The notes: generated by a model not told the origin, from the letters alone. A stretch of DNA of 64,000 nucleotides from Diadema setosum (GCA_033980235.1 CM067076.1:36137709-36201708); one strand, 5' to 3'; counted from the stretch's first letter, positions 53,421 through 64,000 are shown. A program made the numbers and translations.

Positions 53421-54806
53421 AAAAAAAAAATGAACCTTGGTGGCGATAACTGATGCTGGTGTAGAGAAAAACAAAGACAGCTCGCTCAAAAGATGCTTCC
53501 TTCTTTCAGTTTATTTTCTCCCCAGTCATTTCCATCGTTCTCCTTCCATGAACCCCTGCCATGCACGGACGATGAACAAAACAAAATGTTACCGACGCTG
53601 CAATGAAAAAAAAAAAAAAAAGGAAGAAACACGTCCTCGAAGCAAATTATCTACACTTTTCAACTTGAAAAAATTGATGTTCGTAATGAAGAATAAAACA
53701 AAAAGCACGACCTCAAGCAGTGGGGAAACTTGATATCATGGCTTGTGGAAATTTCCATGAAATTTCCACGAAAGCCAGGTGTCAGATAAAGAATGTCGCG
53801 CGTACTGCCACCTTGCTTCGGTGGTCGTAAACAGCGTGTACATAGCATGTAAACCAACTGGGAATATTGATGAATGATCATCCATTTATTTTCTGCCCAT
53901 GAAGGCCCCCTAACCCACCTTTTAACAAACCAACCCAGAAGCACGTGGAGCATTACGTACGTTGAACTTGAAAGACCATCATGACAGAATTACTATAAAT
54001 TTCGGCCCGGAGAAGGAAAATGGAATATTCACGAATGACGTTTACAAATCCATGGAAATTGAAAAGGCTAAAATGGAACGCATGGCTTTTTAGATTAAAA
54101 AAAAAAAAGATAACCCACTGAAACTACCAAAACCTAAATAACAATTTGCATTTGCTTACTCCATCGCACGTTCTTTTTTCTTTTCTTTTTTAACGAAAAA
54201 TTGAGTTAATTTTCTCTCTGCGGCAATGCTTTGAACGCATCTAATTTTGCGTCATTGCCGATGGCCAGCTTCCTAAAGAATTGATACGAATCCTTTCAAA
54301 TATACGAAACAAAGTCTAAAAATCCTGGATCCTGGCGGTGAATTTCGATGGTATTATAAATCCTGCTCACTATCAAAATTTAATCATCTGTTCCTTGCGC
54401 CATTTCACCAACCAACTATAACTGTTCCTGAAAATTTCATCCTAATCTGTTCCCAAATTTTGACTTATTTTGCGAATAGAGAGACAGACAGGCAGACAAA
54501 CTAACAAACAAACCAAAGCAGCCAAAAAAAAAAAAAAAAAAATACAACCTTTGGCGGAGGGGGGCATGCATTTCATATCGTTTGTTTTTGCGTAACCCGA
54601 CAACAAGCGTGACAACAAGCGAGCACGTGTCAGCGTTCCTCAGCCTCCTTCGGCCTCCGACCCTCTCTTTCCGTCCTCTCTCTCCCTCTCACAATACACT
54701 GTACCCTTGTACACGCAGGCAGCTGTATGTGGCCGGCTGGGTGCTTGTGCATGTGTGTGTGGATCCCAAATCAGAGCGCATGTGAGTGAGCAAGTACGGT
54801 GTGTGA
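53421..54806. other. no gene; traces of a GACAGACAGGCAGAC-type repeat
   Basis: Near 54425-54575 CCTGAAAATTTCATCC, GAGAGACAGACAGGCAGAC, poly(A) and TTTGGCGGAGG occur in the order expected for a diverged relative of the composite array elements. The rest is unassigned. Confidence 0.3.
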
Positions 54807-54833
54807 TCTGGGCCCCGTTGCAAGAAACTTTGT

Positions 54834-54977
54834 GTTTAAACGCAACTCCAAAAATCAAACGCAAGTCCTCCAAATCCCACGCAACTTTGCGTTTAAACGC
54901 AAGTCTGTTGCTGAAAGGACTTGCGTTTAAACGCAAAGTTGCGTTTAAACGCAAGTCCCTTGCGATCCAACGCAACT
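54834..54977. repeat. palindromic subterminal repeats, TTGCGTTTAAACGCAA
   Basis: Three perfect copies at 54887-54902, 54921-54936 and 54939-54954, plus partial copies (GTTTAAACGCAA at 54834, CAACGCAACTTTGCGTTTGA near 54968). These are candidate transposase or accessory-protein binding sites. Confidence 0.65.
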
Positions 54978-55027
54978 TTGCGTTTGATGTAGATCAAATG
55001 CAAACAATCAGTCACAACACAATCAAA

Positions 55028-55393
55028 ATGGCTGCCTATGTGGTAGAACTTGAGGAGGAGGAGGAGGCACTCCATCAAGCTCCTCGGCCTCATCGTACTT
55101 TCAAACAAAGGTTCTCTGCCTTGGACTCCCTCAATGACGAGGAACTCAGAAAGAAATATCGTTTCAGTAGGGATGGTATCATGCACATTGTCAACATGCT
55201 GGACAACCACCTACAGCGCGCTACAGCAAGGAGTCATGCCATCCCTACTGAACTTCAAGTTCTAATTGCCCTGAATTTCATGGCTACCGGCTCAGTATTT
55301 GACTCCGTTGCGAGTATTCACGGTGTACACCGCAGCACAGTGTCCCGATGTGTGCATGCTGTTGCCGAGGCCTTGTGCCAGCAGAAAAACAAC
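55028..55393 (+). CDS. HARBI1-like transposase, exon 1 (residues 1-122)
   Basis: The ATG at 55028 is the first in frame after the terminal repeats. It encodes MAAYVVELEEEEEALHQ, RFSRDGIMHIVNMLDNHL and a helix-turn-helix-like VASIHGVHRSTVSRCVHAV. Donor AAAAACAAC|gttagt, phase 0. An open frame extends upstream through the palindromic repeats but is not likely to be translated. Confidence 0.88.
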
Positions 55394-55963
55394 GTTAGTA
55401 CATTTATTTGCCTTTGTAAAATTTATTTTGTATTCTAGAACTAGATACCGACTTTCAATCAAGTTGCTATTGATATCACCACATTCATTTTAGCAATGTT
55501 CTGAACTAAAAACTTTTATTATGAACACCGTGCCACTCGCCACCATGAACAACCATGGCTGGGACTAAGAGTACGAATGCCCGACGAATGTTTACCGTTG
55601 TTACGATACATGCTAGTCATTACGCTGCAGCGGACAGCTTGCCTTGCCTTGCTACATTTTTCCCACGTTGTTTGAAGCGAACATTCACTTGTAACTCAGC
55701 AGTCCTAGCCTTGTCTAATGTCCAGTAGTGAACTACACTTGCAGAATTTGCAGACAGTCAGTTTAGCTCAGCTCAGGAAGATGTACACCACTTTAACTCA
55801 GTTTATATGATATTTTGTCAGCCTTCAAGTCGAGCCTTTCTGAACTACTGGTACAGTGCACCGGTACGGTGGTAGTTTAAACAATCGAATCGTCGAGATC
55901 GTCTACGTGTACGTGGCCTGAGAGGGCAGCAATTAATCCAGCAACTTTTTGCTTTTTATACTG

Positions 55964-55968
<5 letters not shown>

Positions 55969-55995
<27 letters not shown>
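55969..55995. repeat. poly(A) tract
   Basis: About 27 A in transposase intron 1. The rest of that intron (55394-57040) has a (TA)n run at 56711-56739 and no gene. Confidence 0.8.
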
Positions 55996-56711
55996 TGTTT
56001 TGCCTGCAAACACTGTTTAGGCCATAATATTTGAATGCCATTACATATTAGCATTACATTCACATCCTCATACACATCAGAATACAAGTGTAAACTTAAA
56101 GCAAGCAGCTAGAATATATATTTTTTTCTTTTAAAAATGTGCAGTTACAGCACACTTTTTAAAGAGCATTTCTTCTTATAAATTCATATTACATCTTTTA
56201 AATGAAATATTCCAAAATCCTCTATAAGTTCTTTTTCAAATGAAAAATCTGCCTCCAATAGCTTGCTAGAGACATCAACGTCTGTTAATAACTTTCATAA
56301 TATGACCACAATTATGTACCTTATTACCCATTCCACAATGCAAGTGAAATATCTCGACAATTGAAACCAATACCCTGTAATCTGTATATGTTCTACATGT
56401 ATATAATTATACACATGTATACATATAGAACATATAGGTCTACACACCAAACTGTAGCACCCGCCCCATAAAGAACAAATTAACAAAACACCACACAAAT
56501 ACATAACAGCAAAACAAAACAAAAATATTTCCACCCTCATACATTGATGTACAAGTCAATAACATGTGTCAAATGGGTACACTCCATTGAAAGCGTTACT
56601 ACTTATTAGTAGATGAGCAAAGTTAAAGCAGTGAATCATGATACGCACACATGTACTGAATGCACCACATACATCCCACACAAAAAATGAAAAACTTCAT
56701 TGTATGTACAT

Positions 56712-56742
<31 letters not shown>

Positions 56743-57040
56743 CCATACATTTACATATAGTATAATGTAGAAGAGAAAATAGAATAGTATAAAGTTAGGT
56801 GTCAATGATGTGAAGAAATAATTTATTCAACATCATAATAATTTTTCATTGGAATGATCATTCTGATGAAAAGGAATATGAATACAAACGGTATAGAAAC
56901 AAACTGACAATAATAATACAAATGTCATGTACGTAGATGTCAGTACCATATACTGTGAGTATTGTACTTTAGACTTTTAATGATGTTATTCAAAGTATTC
57001 AATTCGATGAAGAACAATTTGTCTTGTCAACAAATTTCAG

Positions 57041-57307
57041 GTCATCACATTCCCCAATGCTCCAGAAGTTGTAGCCTCAACTGTGGAGCAGTTTCACCAA
57101 ATCGCGGGGTTCCCAAGAGTCGTCAGTGTGATAGATTGCACACATATCTCTCTGCACGGATGCCACCTCGGGGAAGACGATTATGTTTACATAAACCGCA
57201 AGGGAAGGTGTACAATAAATGTTCAGCTGGCATGCGATGCCAAGTTCAGGATAACCAACTGTGTTGCGCGATGGCCAGGCAGCACACATGATAGTCGCAT
57301 ATTTCAG
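57041..57307 (+). CDS. HARBI1-like transposase, exon 2 (residues 123-211)
   Basis: Acceptor caaatttcag, donor TTTCAG|gtaaat, 89 whole codons. It has GFPRVVSVIDCTHI with the first catalytic Asp (D154), YVYINRKGRCTINVQ and WPGSTHDSRIFQ, the classic DDE_Tnp_4 signatures of PIF/Harbinger nucleases. Confidence 0.93.
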
Positions 57308-57801
57308 GTAAATTCTCTTGATAATGATAAAACAATCTGAAAATTCACGATTTTGTTTTGCTTTAAATCTCACAAACTTGACCATATGTATCACAAGAGT
57401 TGCTACAGTTTCATAACAGATTACAATTTAAATGAGTTTGAAAGTAGCAGTTATGAGAAAGAACCTGTTAGAATGTACATTGCTTTAAAAGTCTTGATGA
57501 TGTTAAAACAAGAAATAGTACTGCTGTACAAGGCCATCAATGTATATTTCCTTAGGCAATGAATCAATAATACTATGAAACAAAATAAAAAACTAAATGC
57601 AATAAAATTTGATAAGTCAATGTGAGAAAATTCATATTACCTTCACTCCAAAAAAAAAATGTCATAATTGAAATCACACATATATATGAAAATATAAATA
57701 TTGTAGGTTGACTGAATACAAAAAAAAAAAAAACTTAAAAAAACAACAACATTATTTTGTATTCTTACAAGTTTGCATTGTATCACAAACTGTTATCACA
57801 G

Positions 57802-57938
57802 AACAGCAGACTCTTCCAGAAGTTTGAAAGTGGCCAACTGCAAGGCATCCTGTTGGGAGATTCAGGATATCCCTTGCTTCCATACCTCATGACCCCAATA
57901 CTGAACCCTCAAACAAGAGCAGAACATGCATACAACCA
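57802..57938 (+). CDS. HARBI1-like transposase, exon 3 (residues 212-257)
   Basis: Acceptor gttatcacag, donor CAACCA|gtaagt, ending in phase 2. It has GILLGDSGYPLLPYLMTP with the second catalytic Asp (D231), then TRAEHAYN. Confidence 0.92.
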
Positions 57939-58613
57939 GTAAGTAACCAAGTATGTAAAATTCTACAGTAAATATTATGGTACATGTTTACAAAACATAA
58001 CATGACATAGTGTTCATTGAATAACATCTTCCTTTTTTTTTAGAAAATGGTGAATACTGAAGTTATTTCACAGATATCTTATCTTTGTGTATCGCATTGC
58101 TATCATTTCCTTTGTATTTCTTTTACATCAACAAATGTATTCAATCTTTTCTTCTCTGAATGATTACACACTGTGGTACTACACCCTCAGACCAATCTAA
58201 AAATGAAGAAGGCTTACCGGTATATACAACCTTTACTTTACTGTAACTTTATCTAGGAAAAAAAAAAAGATCTGTTCATTACAACACTAATATATATTGG
58301 TAGATATCTGTTTACAGTTGAATACAGTTACTCCAAAATGATTTATTTTGGCAAAATTCTGATAGACAGCTTCTTTCAAGCAATTCTGTGGCATTTGACA
58401 CAATTACCTCTTTATAACAGTATTGTATAATACATCATTGTACAGGAGGTTATGCATATAAATGTAATGTACCCTTTCACTGTGAAAATGCCTCACTTTT
58501 TATTTTGATGTCTGGGCAAAAGATGTCTTCATTTTCAATTTGTAGGAGGGTAAGACAACATTAACGTTGACATTTTTTCTTTGTTTTTTATAATTTCATC
58601 TAAAAATCTACAG

Positions 58614-58899
58614 TGCACATGTTCACACCAGGTCCATCATTGAGCAACTCAACGGCCAGATTAAAAACAAATTTCGTTGTTTAATCGGCCATGGACTGCA
58701 AATTTCCCCCCAGCGAGCCTGCAATATCATCACAGCAGCGTGTGTCCTGTTTAACATCTCAAAGGATCTGGGTGGACAGGACATGGATGACGACTTCGCA
58801 CCTGCCAACGAAGATGCTGCAATGGAGTTCGTCAACAGAAATGTGGACCCAGCAGCCGCAGCTGTGCGAGCAGAGATAGTCCGTGCATTTGATGCCTAG
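58614..58899 (+). CDS. HARBI1-like transposase, exon 4 with stop (residues 257-351)
   Basis: Acceptor aatctacag completes the split His codon. It has AHVHTRSIIEQLNGQIKNKF with the catalytic Glu (E267) and FRCLIGHGLQISPQRACNII, then an acidic tail and TAG at 58897-58899. The four exons total 1056 nt (351 aa), close to human HARBI1 (about 349 aa). The frame is intact with all three catalytic residues. It could be an active transposase or a domesticated copy; the adjacent transposon end favours the former. Confidence 0.92.
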
Positions 58900-58929
58900 G
58901 TTTCTTTGGACCATAAGTACAGCATACAT

Positions 58930-60720
58930 GTGCTTTTATGCCTCAGCCATGAAGTGTTACTTTTGGGGTTCGGGGGTTATCCGTATGTCAGGTTGTTCCA
59001 AAATCTATCTTGTGAAGAGTGTCAATTAGAAAAAAAAAAATAGTGAACAGAGCTGTGCCTATCAACTCCTGGTTGCACATGCTCAATAAGATTAAAGGTT
59101 AAAGTCAAATTCTTAAAAACATCGCAATTACTCCTATATACATGCATTGCCTGAAAGTACTTCATTTCAACATATAGCATACATACATGTACATGCATTT
59201 TCAGATAAATTCGCTGGGGAAAGTTTTGGGCCAAGATTTCAAAGGGTAATGGTCAATGGGCCAGCTGAATTGCTAAAATGTCCACACTAGCAGCTATGCT
59301 CTCTTAATAACAAAATGAAAGTAAAATCCATTGATCTTCAGTCCATTTCAGATCGTTGGAACAATACCTCAGAATTTATATTGGATAACTTCACCACCTC
59401 AAAAAAAAAAAAAAATGGATTGAAAGTAAACTTGTCAAATTGGACTAGTTATCTCTATGGTAGTGAATTTTTTCTTGAAATGAAAGTTGACACGACTGTC
59501 TTCTGTGAGTACTAGCTCACTATCCTTCGATGAATATGTTTTATCCAAGACCAGGGGCTATGTATCCATTTTTCATTATAATATATGTTTGGATCACATC
59601 AAAAAACTTATCTGAAAATGAATCTTTCCTTCGATGTATGGAGATATTTCTTTCTGTGATTTTCTTAGCAATAGCAAATGAAGAAAATTCAATATCACCC
59701 TACTATTTTGCACTTGTTTAGTACATGTCATGTACATCATTTCATTAAATAATTACTTCATCTGACACCATCTTGGTTAGGTAAATTTGGGTCATTGGTC
59801 ATAAATCCTGCGTATTCATGAATACATGTTGTATCTTTCCCATATTTTGCAGACTTAAAGAGCATGATACAACAATCATTTCACAAAATAACAACTTCTT
59901 GCTGAGACCCAATCTTGTCCATGCAAAGGAGGTCGAAGGTCAAATATACTTCATTCAGTAGCTTTGTGATTGTATGCGGTATCATCCCCATGCTTTGCAG
60001 ACATGGACCACGATACATTGATAAAATAACAACTCTTTGGCCAGCTGCCATCAAGGCTGTAATAATGAGTTTAAAAGGTCAAAAATTATTTCTTCTGTAT
60101 CTTGGTTACTATACAGTCCCTTACGGGGACCAGATTGTGCACATACGTAGACCAAGTTAACATGATCATTTCATAGAATGTTGACTTTTTAATCAGACGA
60201 CATGTTGGCTGAGCAAAGGAAGAGTCAAGACTAGAATTTTTCCTGTACCTTTGTAATTACATGTCCCATCACTCCCATATTGTGCACACATTTAGCCGAA
60301 GCCATATGGAAGGTTTCATGAAATAACTTTCTAATTAGGAGCCATCTTGGCGGTGTAAAGCAGGGACAAGGATCAAAAACATCTTTTTCTGTATCTTGGT
60401 AGATGCATGGCATATTGCCCCCATATTTTGCATAGATATGGTTGTGGAAATGAGGCATGAAGGTCAAAAATTCTTTATTTTGTATCTCGGTTACAATAGG
60501 CCTTACAGAAGGCAGATTGTACACATATATCAAACAATGTTACCTGAATCATTTCATGAAATAAGGACTCTATCCTCAGAAGCCATCTTCTCTGTGCAAG
60601 GTAGCGTCATAGGTCAAAAATTCTTTCCCTTGTATATTGTATAATATGTGACGTAATGTCCACAAATTTGCACACACTAATATCATGTCTAGAGAATCAT
60701 TTCATATTAAAGATAAACAC
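58930..60720 (-). repeat. array D: roughly 146-bp tandem repeats with an A-like end
   Basis: At 58937 the minus strand reads ACTTCATGGCTGAGGCATAA, recalling the right terminus of elements A1-A3, preceded by ATACGGATAACCCCCGAA. From about 59760 to 60720, units containing AGGTCAAAAATT, TGTATCTTGGTTA and CATATTTTGCAGACAT recur at about 59938, 60077, 60222, 60371, 60462 and 60612, mostly 139-150 bp apart. Likely a diverged family D in the opposite orientation. Confidence 0.5.
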
Positions 60721-60795
60721 TTTTTCTTCAGATGTCATCTTGAATGTGCTTTTGTGACCATGCATCACAAAAGTAACAAAAAGTTGCACCCTTTG

Positions 60796-60810
60796 ATTTT
60801 TTTTTTTTTT

Positions 60811-60841
<31 letters not shown>

Positions 60842-60843
60842 GG
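60796..60843. repeat. poly(T)-poly(G) tract
   Basis: About 25 T followed directly by 23 G. The T1 counterpart near 26335 is TTGATTTTGCGTGAGGAC, so the run expanded after the copies separated, or is an assembly error. Confidence 0.7.
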
Positions 60844-61184
60844 ACTCCAGAAAGGTGAAAGGGACAACCAAGACAATTTCTAGTTTTCCATATTTTCTGA
60901 AAGAACTATTATTCTTCTACATTATATATTAAAGGAGAAAGTAAGTTCTAAGCAGTTTTATACAACCCGATCTTTGACAGAGTGGTATGATCAGGTTTTT
61001 CTTAGAGGCCACTTCATTTCCTGAAAATCCTTTGCACTCTCGTCACTTTCAAATATAATAACTTCTGAAAGGATGATCCTACTGCTTTGAAAGTTGCCAT
61101 TTATCATGGACAAAACGTGTTTACATTATTCCATTTTCTCTTGTAAAGTAGACTATGTGTAAAGTATGCTCAATTTCAGCTTAA

Positions 61185-61269
61185 CCCATTGAGGACGGGC
61201 TAATTTTGCTATAACACGCATTTCCCATAGACCCCTGCCCGAGTATACTCGGGACTCGTCCTCAACGGG
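61185..61269 (+). mobile_element. 85-bp TTAA micro-element M4
   Basis: TTAA at 61181-61184 and 61270-61273. Starts CCCATTGAGGACGGG, ends CGTCCTCAACGGG, and contains CCCGAGTATACTCGGG. T1 keeps the empty site CAGCTTAATCTGATA at 26673-26687, the same flank without the element. Confidence 0.88.
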
Positions 61270-62064
61270 TTAATCTGATAATCTCTATATTGTTGTTGCT
61301 ACAGTGGTTAACATCACGATTTTTGTCCCATGCATGGCACAAGCAGCACAGCTTAGTTAAGATTTTAGCGCTTGAATAGACCCTGTACTTCAGAGCCTCT
61401 TTTTTCAGTTTAAACTTTTTCAGATTGGGGATTTCTTTCCAATATTCATAGAGGTTAGGAGAATCCATTTGAATTGACCCAAACATCATTTTAAAGCTGT
61501 CAAGTCTGCTAGTTCATAATCTGCCCTTACCTAGAAATCCATTTTTGGTGATTTGTGTTAGTTCTGTGGTGCAGGGTCAAAAATGATGGTCAAGATACAA
61601 AATGTTTATTTTATGTCTTAATATATGACCTACCACATTCTAAATTTGGTGCCGAAGATGACAGGTTTGATTCCCTTTTCTGGATGAGAATCTAAACATT
61701 ACATGGCCAATTGCCCCTCATCACCAATGAAGCTGATAGGGTCGAGTGTATTTGGAAAAGTACTTTAAAAAAAAAATTCTTTGCAGATACATCGGATCAC
61801 CTAATTTGTCAGTCATGACAAATTTTGAGCCTAGTTTATATTTGTTTTTAATGCCCCCTGAACTAATTTGATGATGCAGACTATATATGCTGTGATGGAT
61901 AAGCAGTTAACATTATTTGTAAAGAGATGGAATAGATTGAGGTGATTTGGGGTATGCAGATTCAAACTATCTGTGAGATAATCACAAACCATTTGCAAAG
62001 ATTGATAAAGATCATACTGCTTGAAGAGGTATTCAAAGTTTAAATTAAAGAAGTCCAATTTTAA

Positions 62065-62623
62065 AGGACAAGTTCACCTTCATAGAGGTGTGGATTGAGT
62101 GAATGCAGCAATATGCAATAGAAGAATACATCAGCAAGAGTTTGAGGGAAATCAGAAAAAACTTTTAAAAGTTATTAATTTTTGAAGTTTCTGCTTATTC
62201 ACTGCTAGATGAGAAGACTAGTACAGCTTGTGATGTCATTTGTGTATAACAATTTAAAGAAAAATAAGAAGAAAATTCAAGATATTCACACTTTTCTCAC
62301 ATAGTCAAGAACACTTGACTTTCCTCTTTCGGAAGGCAAGGGGGAGTAATATTACCCTTAACTTACGTCAATGATGAGTCAAGGAAATGTCAACTTTTTT
62401 CAAAAAAAAGTGAAATTCTTTTTATATTTTCTTTTTGTCATTGTTTGCATGTGACATCACATACTGTATTAGTCTTCTCATTCAGCAGTGATTGTGCAGA
62501 AACCTTAAAAAACTGTAAATTTGTAACGGATTGTCTGATTTTCCCCAAACTCTCTGATATGATCTCCTTTTTATTCTTGCATTCACTAAATCCACATGTA
62601 TGCATGAAAGTTAACTTGTCCTG
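62065..62623. mobile_element. TTAA-type AGGACAAGTT element, 559 bp
   Basis: Preceded by TTAA (62061-62064). Starts AGGACAAGTTCACC; the right end GTTAACTTGTCCT is inverted, with the right target changed to GTAA. Inside are GAGTGAATGCAGCAATATG and repeated inverted words (CAGATGAGAAGACTA-like). A second TTAA/AGG-type family like the element at 22909. Confidence 0.55.
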
Positions 62624-62889
62624 TAAGTGGCACAGATATCCAAACAAATAATGAAGTAAATGGTCCTATTATGAGAATAAAACTGTTACTAGGATTTCTT
62701 TGTTTCTGGATATCTAAGCCATTTCAAAACCAATTTACATCCAATAAAATGTAAATTCTTTTTAAAATGTCATTTTTTCGGTTCCATAATTCATAACAGG
62801 TTTGTCATCATCTCACAGAAGATATGTCAAATTGCAGTCCCACCTCAACACATGTATACATTCATGTTATAACAAAGTACATTAGAGAA

Positions 62890-63276
62890 TTAACACAGGT
62901 TAGGTGCTGACATTGCGGCAGCAATGACATCAAGGGAGTTTGCGATTCTTTCAAGGTGAGAATTTTGCTGCCGCAAAATGATCAGTCGCTCTCTTTCCAA
63001 TTCAACGAGCTGCTGACTAGCAGGTGGATGGACCGTAGGGGGATGTGGCGTAGGGACAGGAAATTCAGAGGGACAAGTTGCAGGAGGACGAGATGCTGTC
63101 GGGTGGGTAGCAGGGGGATCAGATGTAGGGGGAAGAGAAGCTGGACGATCTGGAATGATGGGAGTGGGTGGTTGCACTGGAATTGAAATCGTTGGGAGCA
63201 CTGGGGAGGATGCAGCCCCTTCAAGCAACTGCTTCAAAAGGTTTGAGGCAGTGTCGGTTCCACTTTCGTTTGTGCT
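62890..63276 (-). CDS. last exon of a probable Harbinger accessory (Myb/SANT-, NAIF1-like) protein
   Basis: The acceptor ctttaatag precedes STNESGTDTASNLLKQLLEG. A long Pro/Thr-rich linker follows, then a C-terminal coiled segment (ELERERLIILRQQ, SHLERIANSLDVIAAAMS) and TAA at 62890-62892. The layout of proline-rich linker plus short C-terminal helix is common in NAIF1/Myb-like Harbinger second proteins. The DNA-binding domain would lie beyond the window, so the identity is inferred from context. Confidence 0.5.
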   Translation of the reverse strand, partial: STNESGTDTASNLLKQLLEGAASSPVLPTISIPVQPPTPIIPDRPASLPPTSDPPATHPTASRPPATCPSEFPVPTPHPPTVHPPASQQLVELERERLIILRQQNSHLERIANSLDVIAAAMSAPNLC

Positions 63277-63700
63277 CTATTAAAGGGACAAACAGTAAAC
63301 AGAATCAAATTGGTAATAGCTCATGTTATCTATTGAAGAGGACTATTCTTAAACAATTATCCATTAAAAGATTGTCTATTGGGGTTTACTTCATGTATCT
63401 TTCCTTATTAACTCTCAATTTTATGACTTATAACTTGAAACAGAAATAAACCTTTAAACAAAAAAGTGATGCATTAAAGTAATTCAGTATTCAAGTTTTT
63501 TGATCAAAATGTACAGTAATTCCTTTTACAATGTTATAATCCTACAATCCAAACTTGAACATAAAGACCTACTTCTTGAATAAAAAATGACAGGAATTGG
63601 AATGTTTTGTTGGAAACTTTATTTTGGTGAAATTGAACAATAAAAATTCAAATGCTCATTAAAAAAAAAAAGATAAATGGCCATGAAACACTTTCCCAAC

Positions 63701-63816
63701 CTGAGATGACCTGAACCCCGCCTCAGTCTCCTGTCCCATTACACCTACAACAGTCTCCTTGGCCAACACTTCAAGTACCGCCTCCATCAAGGGTTTTATT
63801 TCAAGGCTTCCTCCAC
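63701..63816 (-). CDS. upstream exon of the same partial gene
   Basis: Acceptor acatgcag, donor TCTCAG|gttggg, 2 nt plus 38 codons: GGSLEIKPLMEAVLEVLAK and ETVVGVMGQETEAGFRSSQ. It ends in phase 0, matching the last exon. The first exons lie beyond 64000. Confidence 0.5.
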
Positions 63817-64000
63817 CTGCATGTAATATAATATGTCAACAGTCAGTAACTTGTATGTTGATGTCACATTTGTAACATCAGTGAATATATTTGAATTGAC
63901 AAGCTATGAGTACATGTCACATAGAAAACAATACACTCAGAGTTGAGAGAGGTAGACTTTAATAGATGACTATGTTTGGCCAGAACTTGGAACAAAATTC

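Larger units (their letters stand above)
60753..61579 (+). mobile_element. TGTGACC terminal-repeat element T2
   Basis: Left TGTGACCATGCATCACAAAA; the right end GTGGTGCAGGGTCA is degraded. The body aligns with T1 (26293-28104). It contains M4 and a T/G homopolymer tract where T1 has ordinary sequence. Confidence 0.65.
54810..64000 (+). mobile_element. PIF/Harbinger transposon candidate (right end beyond window)
   Basis: The left boundary GGGCCCCGTTGCAAGAAAC is followed by palindromic subterminal repeats, an intact HARBI1-like transposase (55028-58899, plus) and a convergent second gene (62890 onward, minus). Autonomous animal Harbingers encode a transposase and a Myb/SANT-like protein, which fits. 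No complementary right terminus occurs in the window, so the extent is a minimum and later insertions (array D, T2, 62065-62623) are included. Confidence 0.55.

Noticed and set aside
54707..55027. Upstream extension of the transposase frame
   Set aside because: It is open only because the palindromic terminal repeats lack stops. The family's usual length and the ATG at 55028 fit better.

Overview
This is eukaryotic genomic DNA: GT-AG introns, multi-exon genes and many dispersed repeats. The coding matches and repeat style suggest a marine deuterostome invertebrate, most likely an echinoderm. That assignment is an inference from general resemblance and no species is claimed.

Left two thirds (about 1-42.4 kb): one large minus-strand gene, the orthologue of vertebrate CEP162 (KIAA1009/QN1), a coiled-coil centriole/cilium protein. 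I reconstructed 31 coding exons from the start codon at 41944 to the stop at 992. All introns are GT-AG, every junction keeps phase, and the exons total 4386 nt (1461 codons plus stop); human CEP162 is about 1400 aa. A 5' UTR exon probably lies near 42.31 kb. Lineage-specific features include five RGFxLxP motifs and a three-copy 14-residue repeat in the N-terminal half.

The introns hold a dense, partly datable collection of mobile elements. (a) Three families (A, B, C) with unrelated sequence share one architecture: a small left hairpin, an 11-12 bp inverted repeat, a tandem array rich in TGACCTTTGACC (a DR1 nuclear-receptor-type motif), a GGAC-rich tract and a terminal hairpin. (b) Several TTAA-flanked inverted-repeat elements occur, including an 85-bp one; a paralogous copy elsewhere in the window still shows the empty TTAA target. 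(c) A 4.9-kb element carries nine copies of the 14-mer TTTCGGAGGCTTCA towards its ends and is nested in a pogo-like element. (d) There is a 2.8-kb pogo-like element filled by a 72-bp minisatellite.

Centre-right (42-54.8 kb): the CEP162 promoter side, a 5'-truncated and frameshifted non-LTR retrotransposon (43.2-45.5 kb, minus), a second LINE scrap (46.1-46.3 kb), a CpG-rich segment with a possible plus-strand first exon (46.8 kb), minisatellites (48.3 and 50.0 kb) and a roughly 200-bp satellite (52.3-53.4 kb).

Right end (54.8-64 kb): a PIF/Harbinger transposon candidate. It has a left terminal region with three TTGCGTTTAAACGCAA palindromes, an intact four-exon HARBI1-like transposase (351 aa, plus strand) and, convergent from the right, the C-terminal exons of a second gene compatible with the Harbinger accessory Myb/SANT-like protein. 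The element would run past the window edge. No rRNA, tRNA, CRISPR array or prokaryotic operon was seen.
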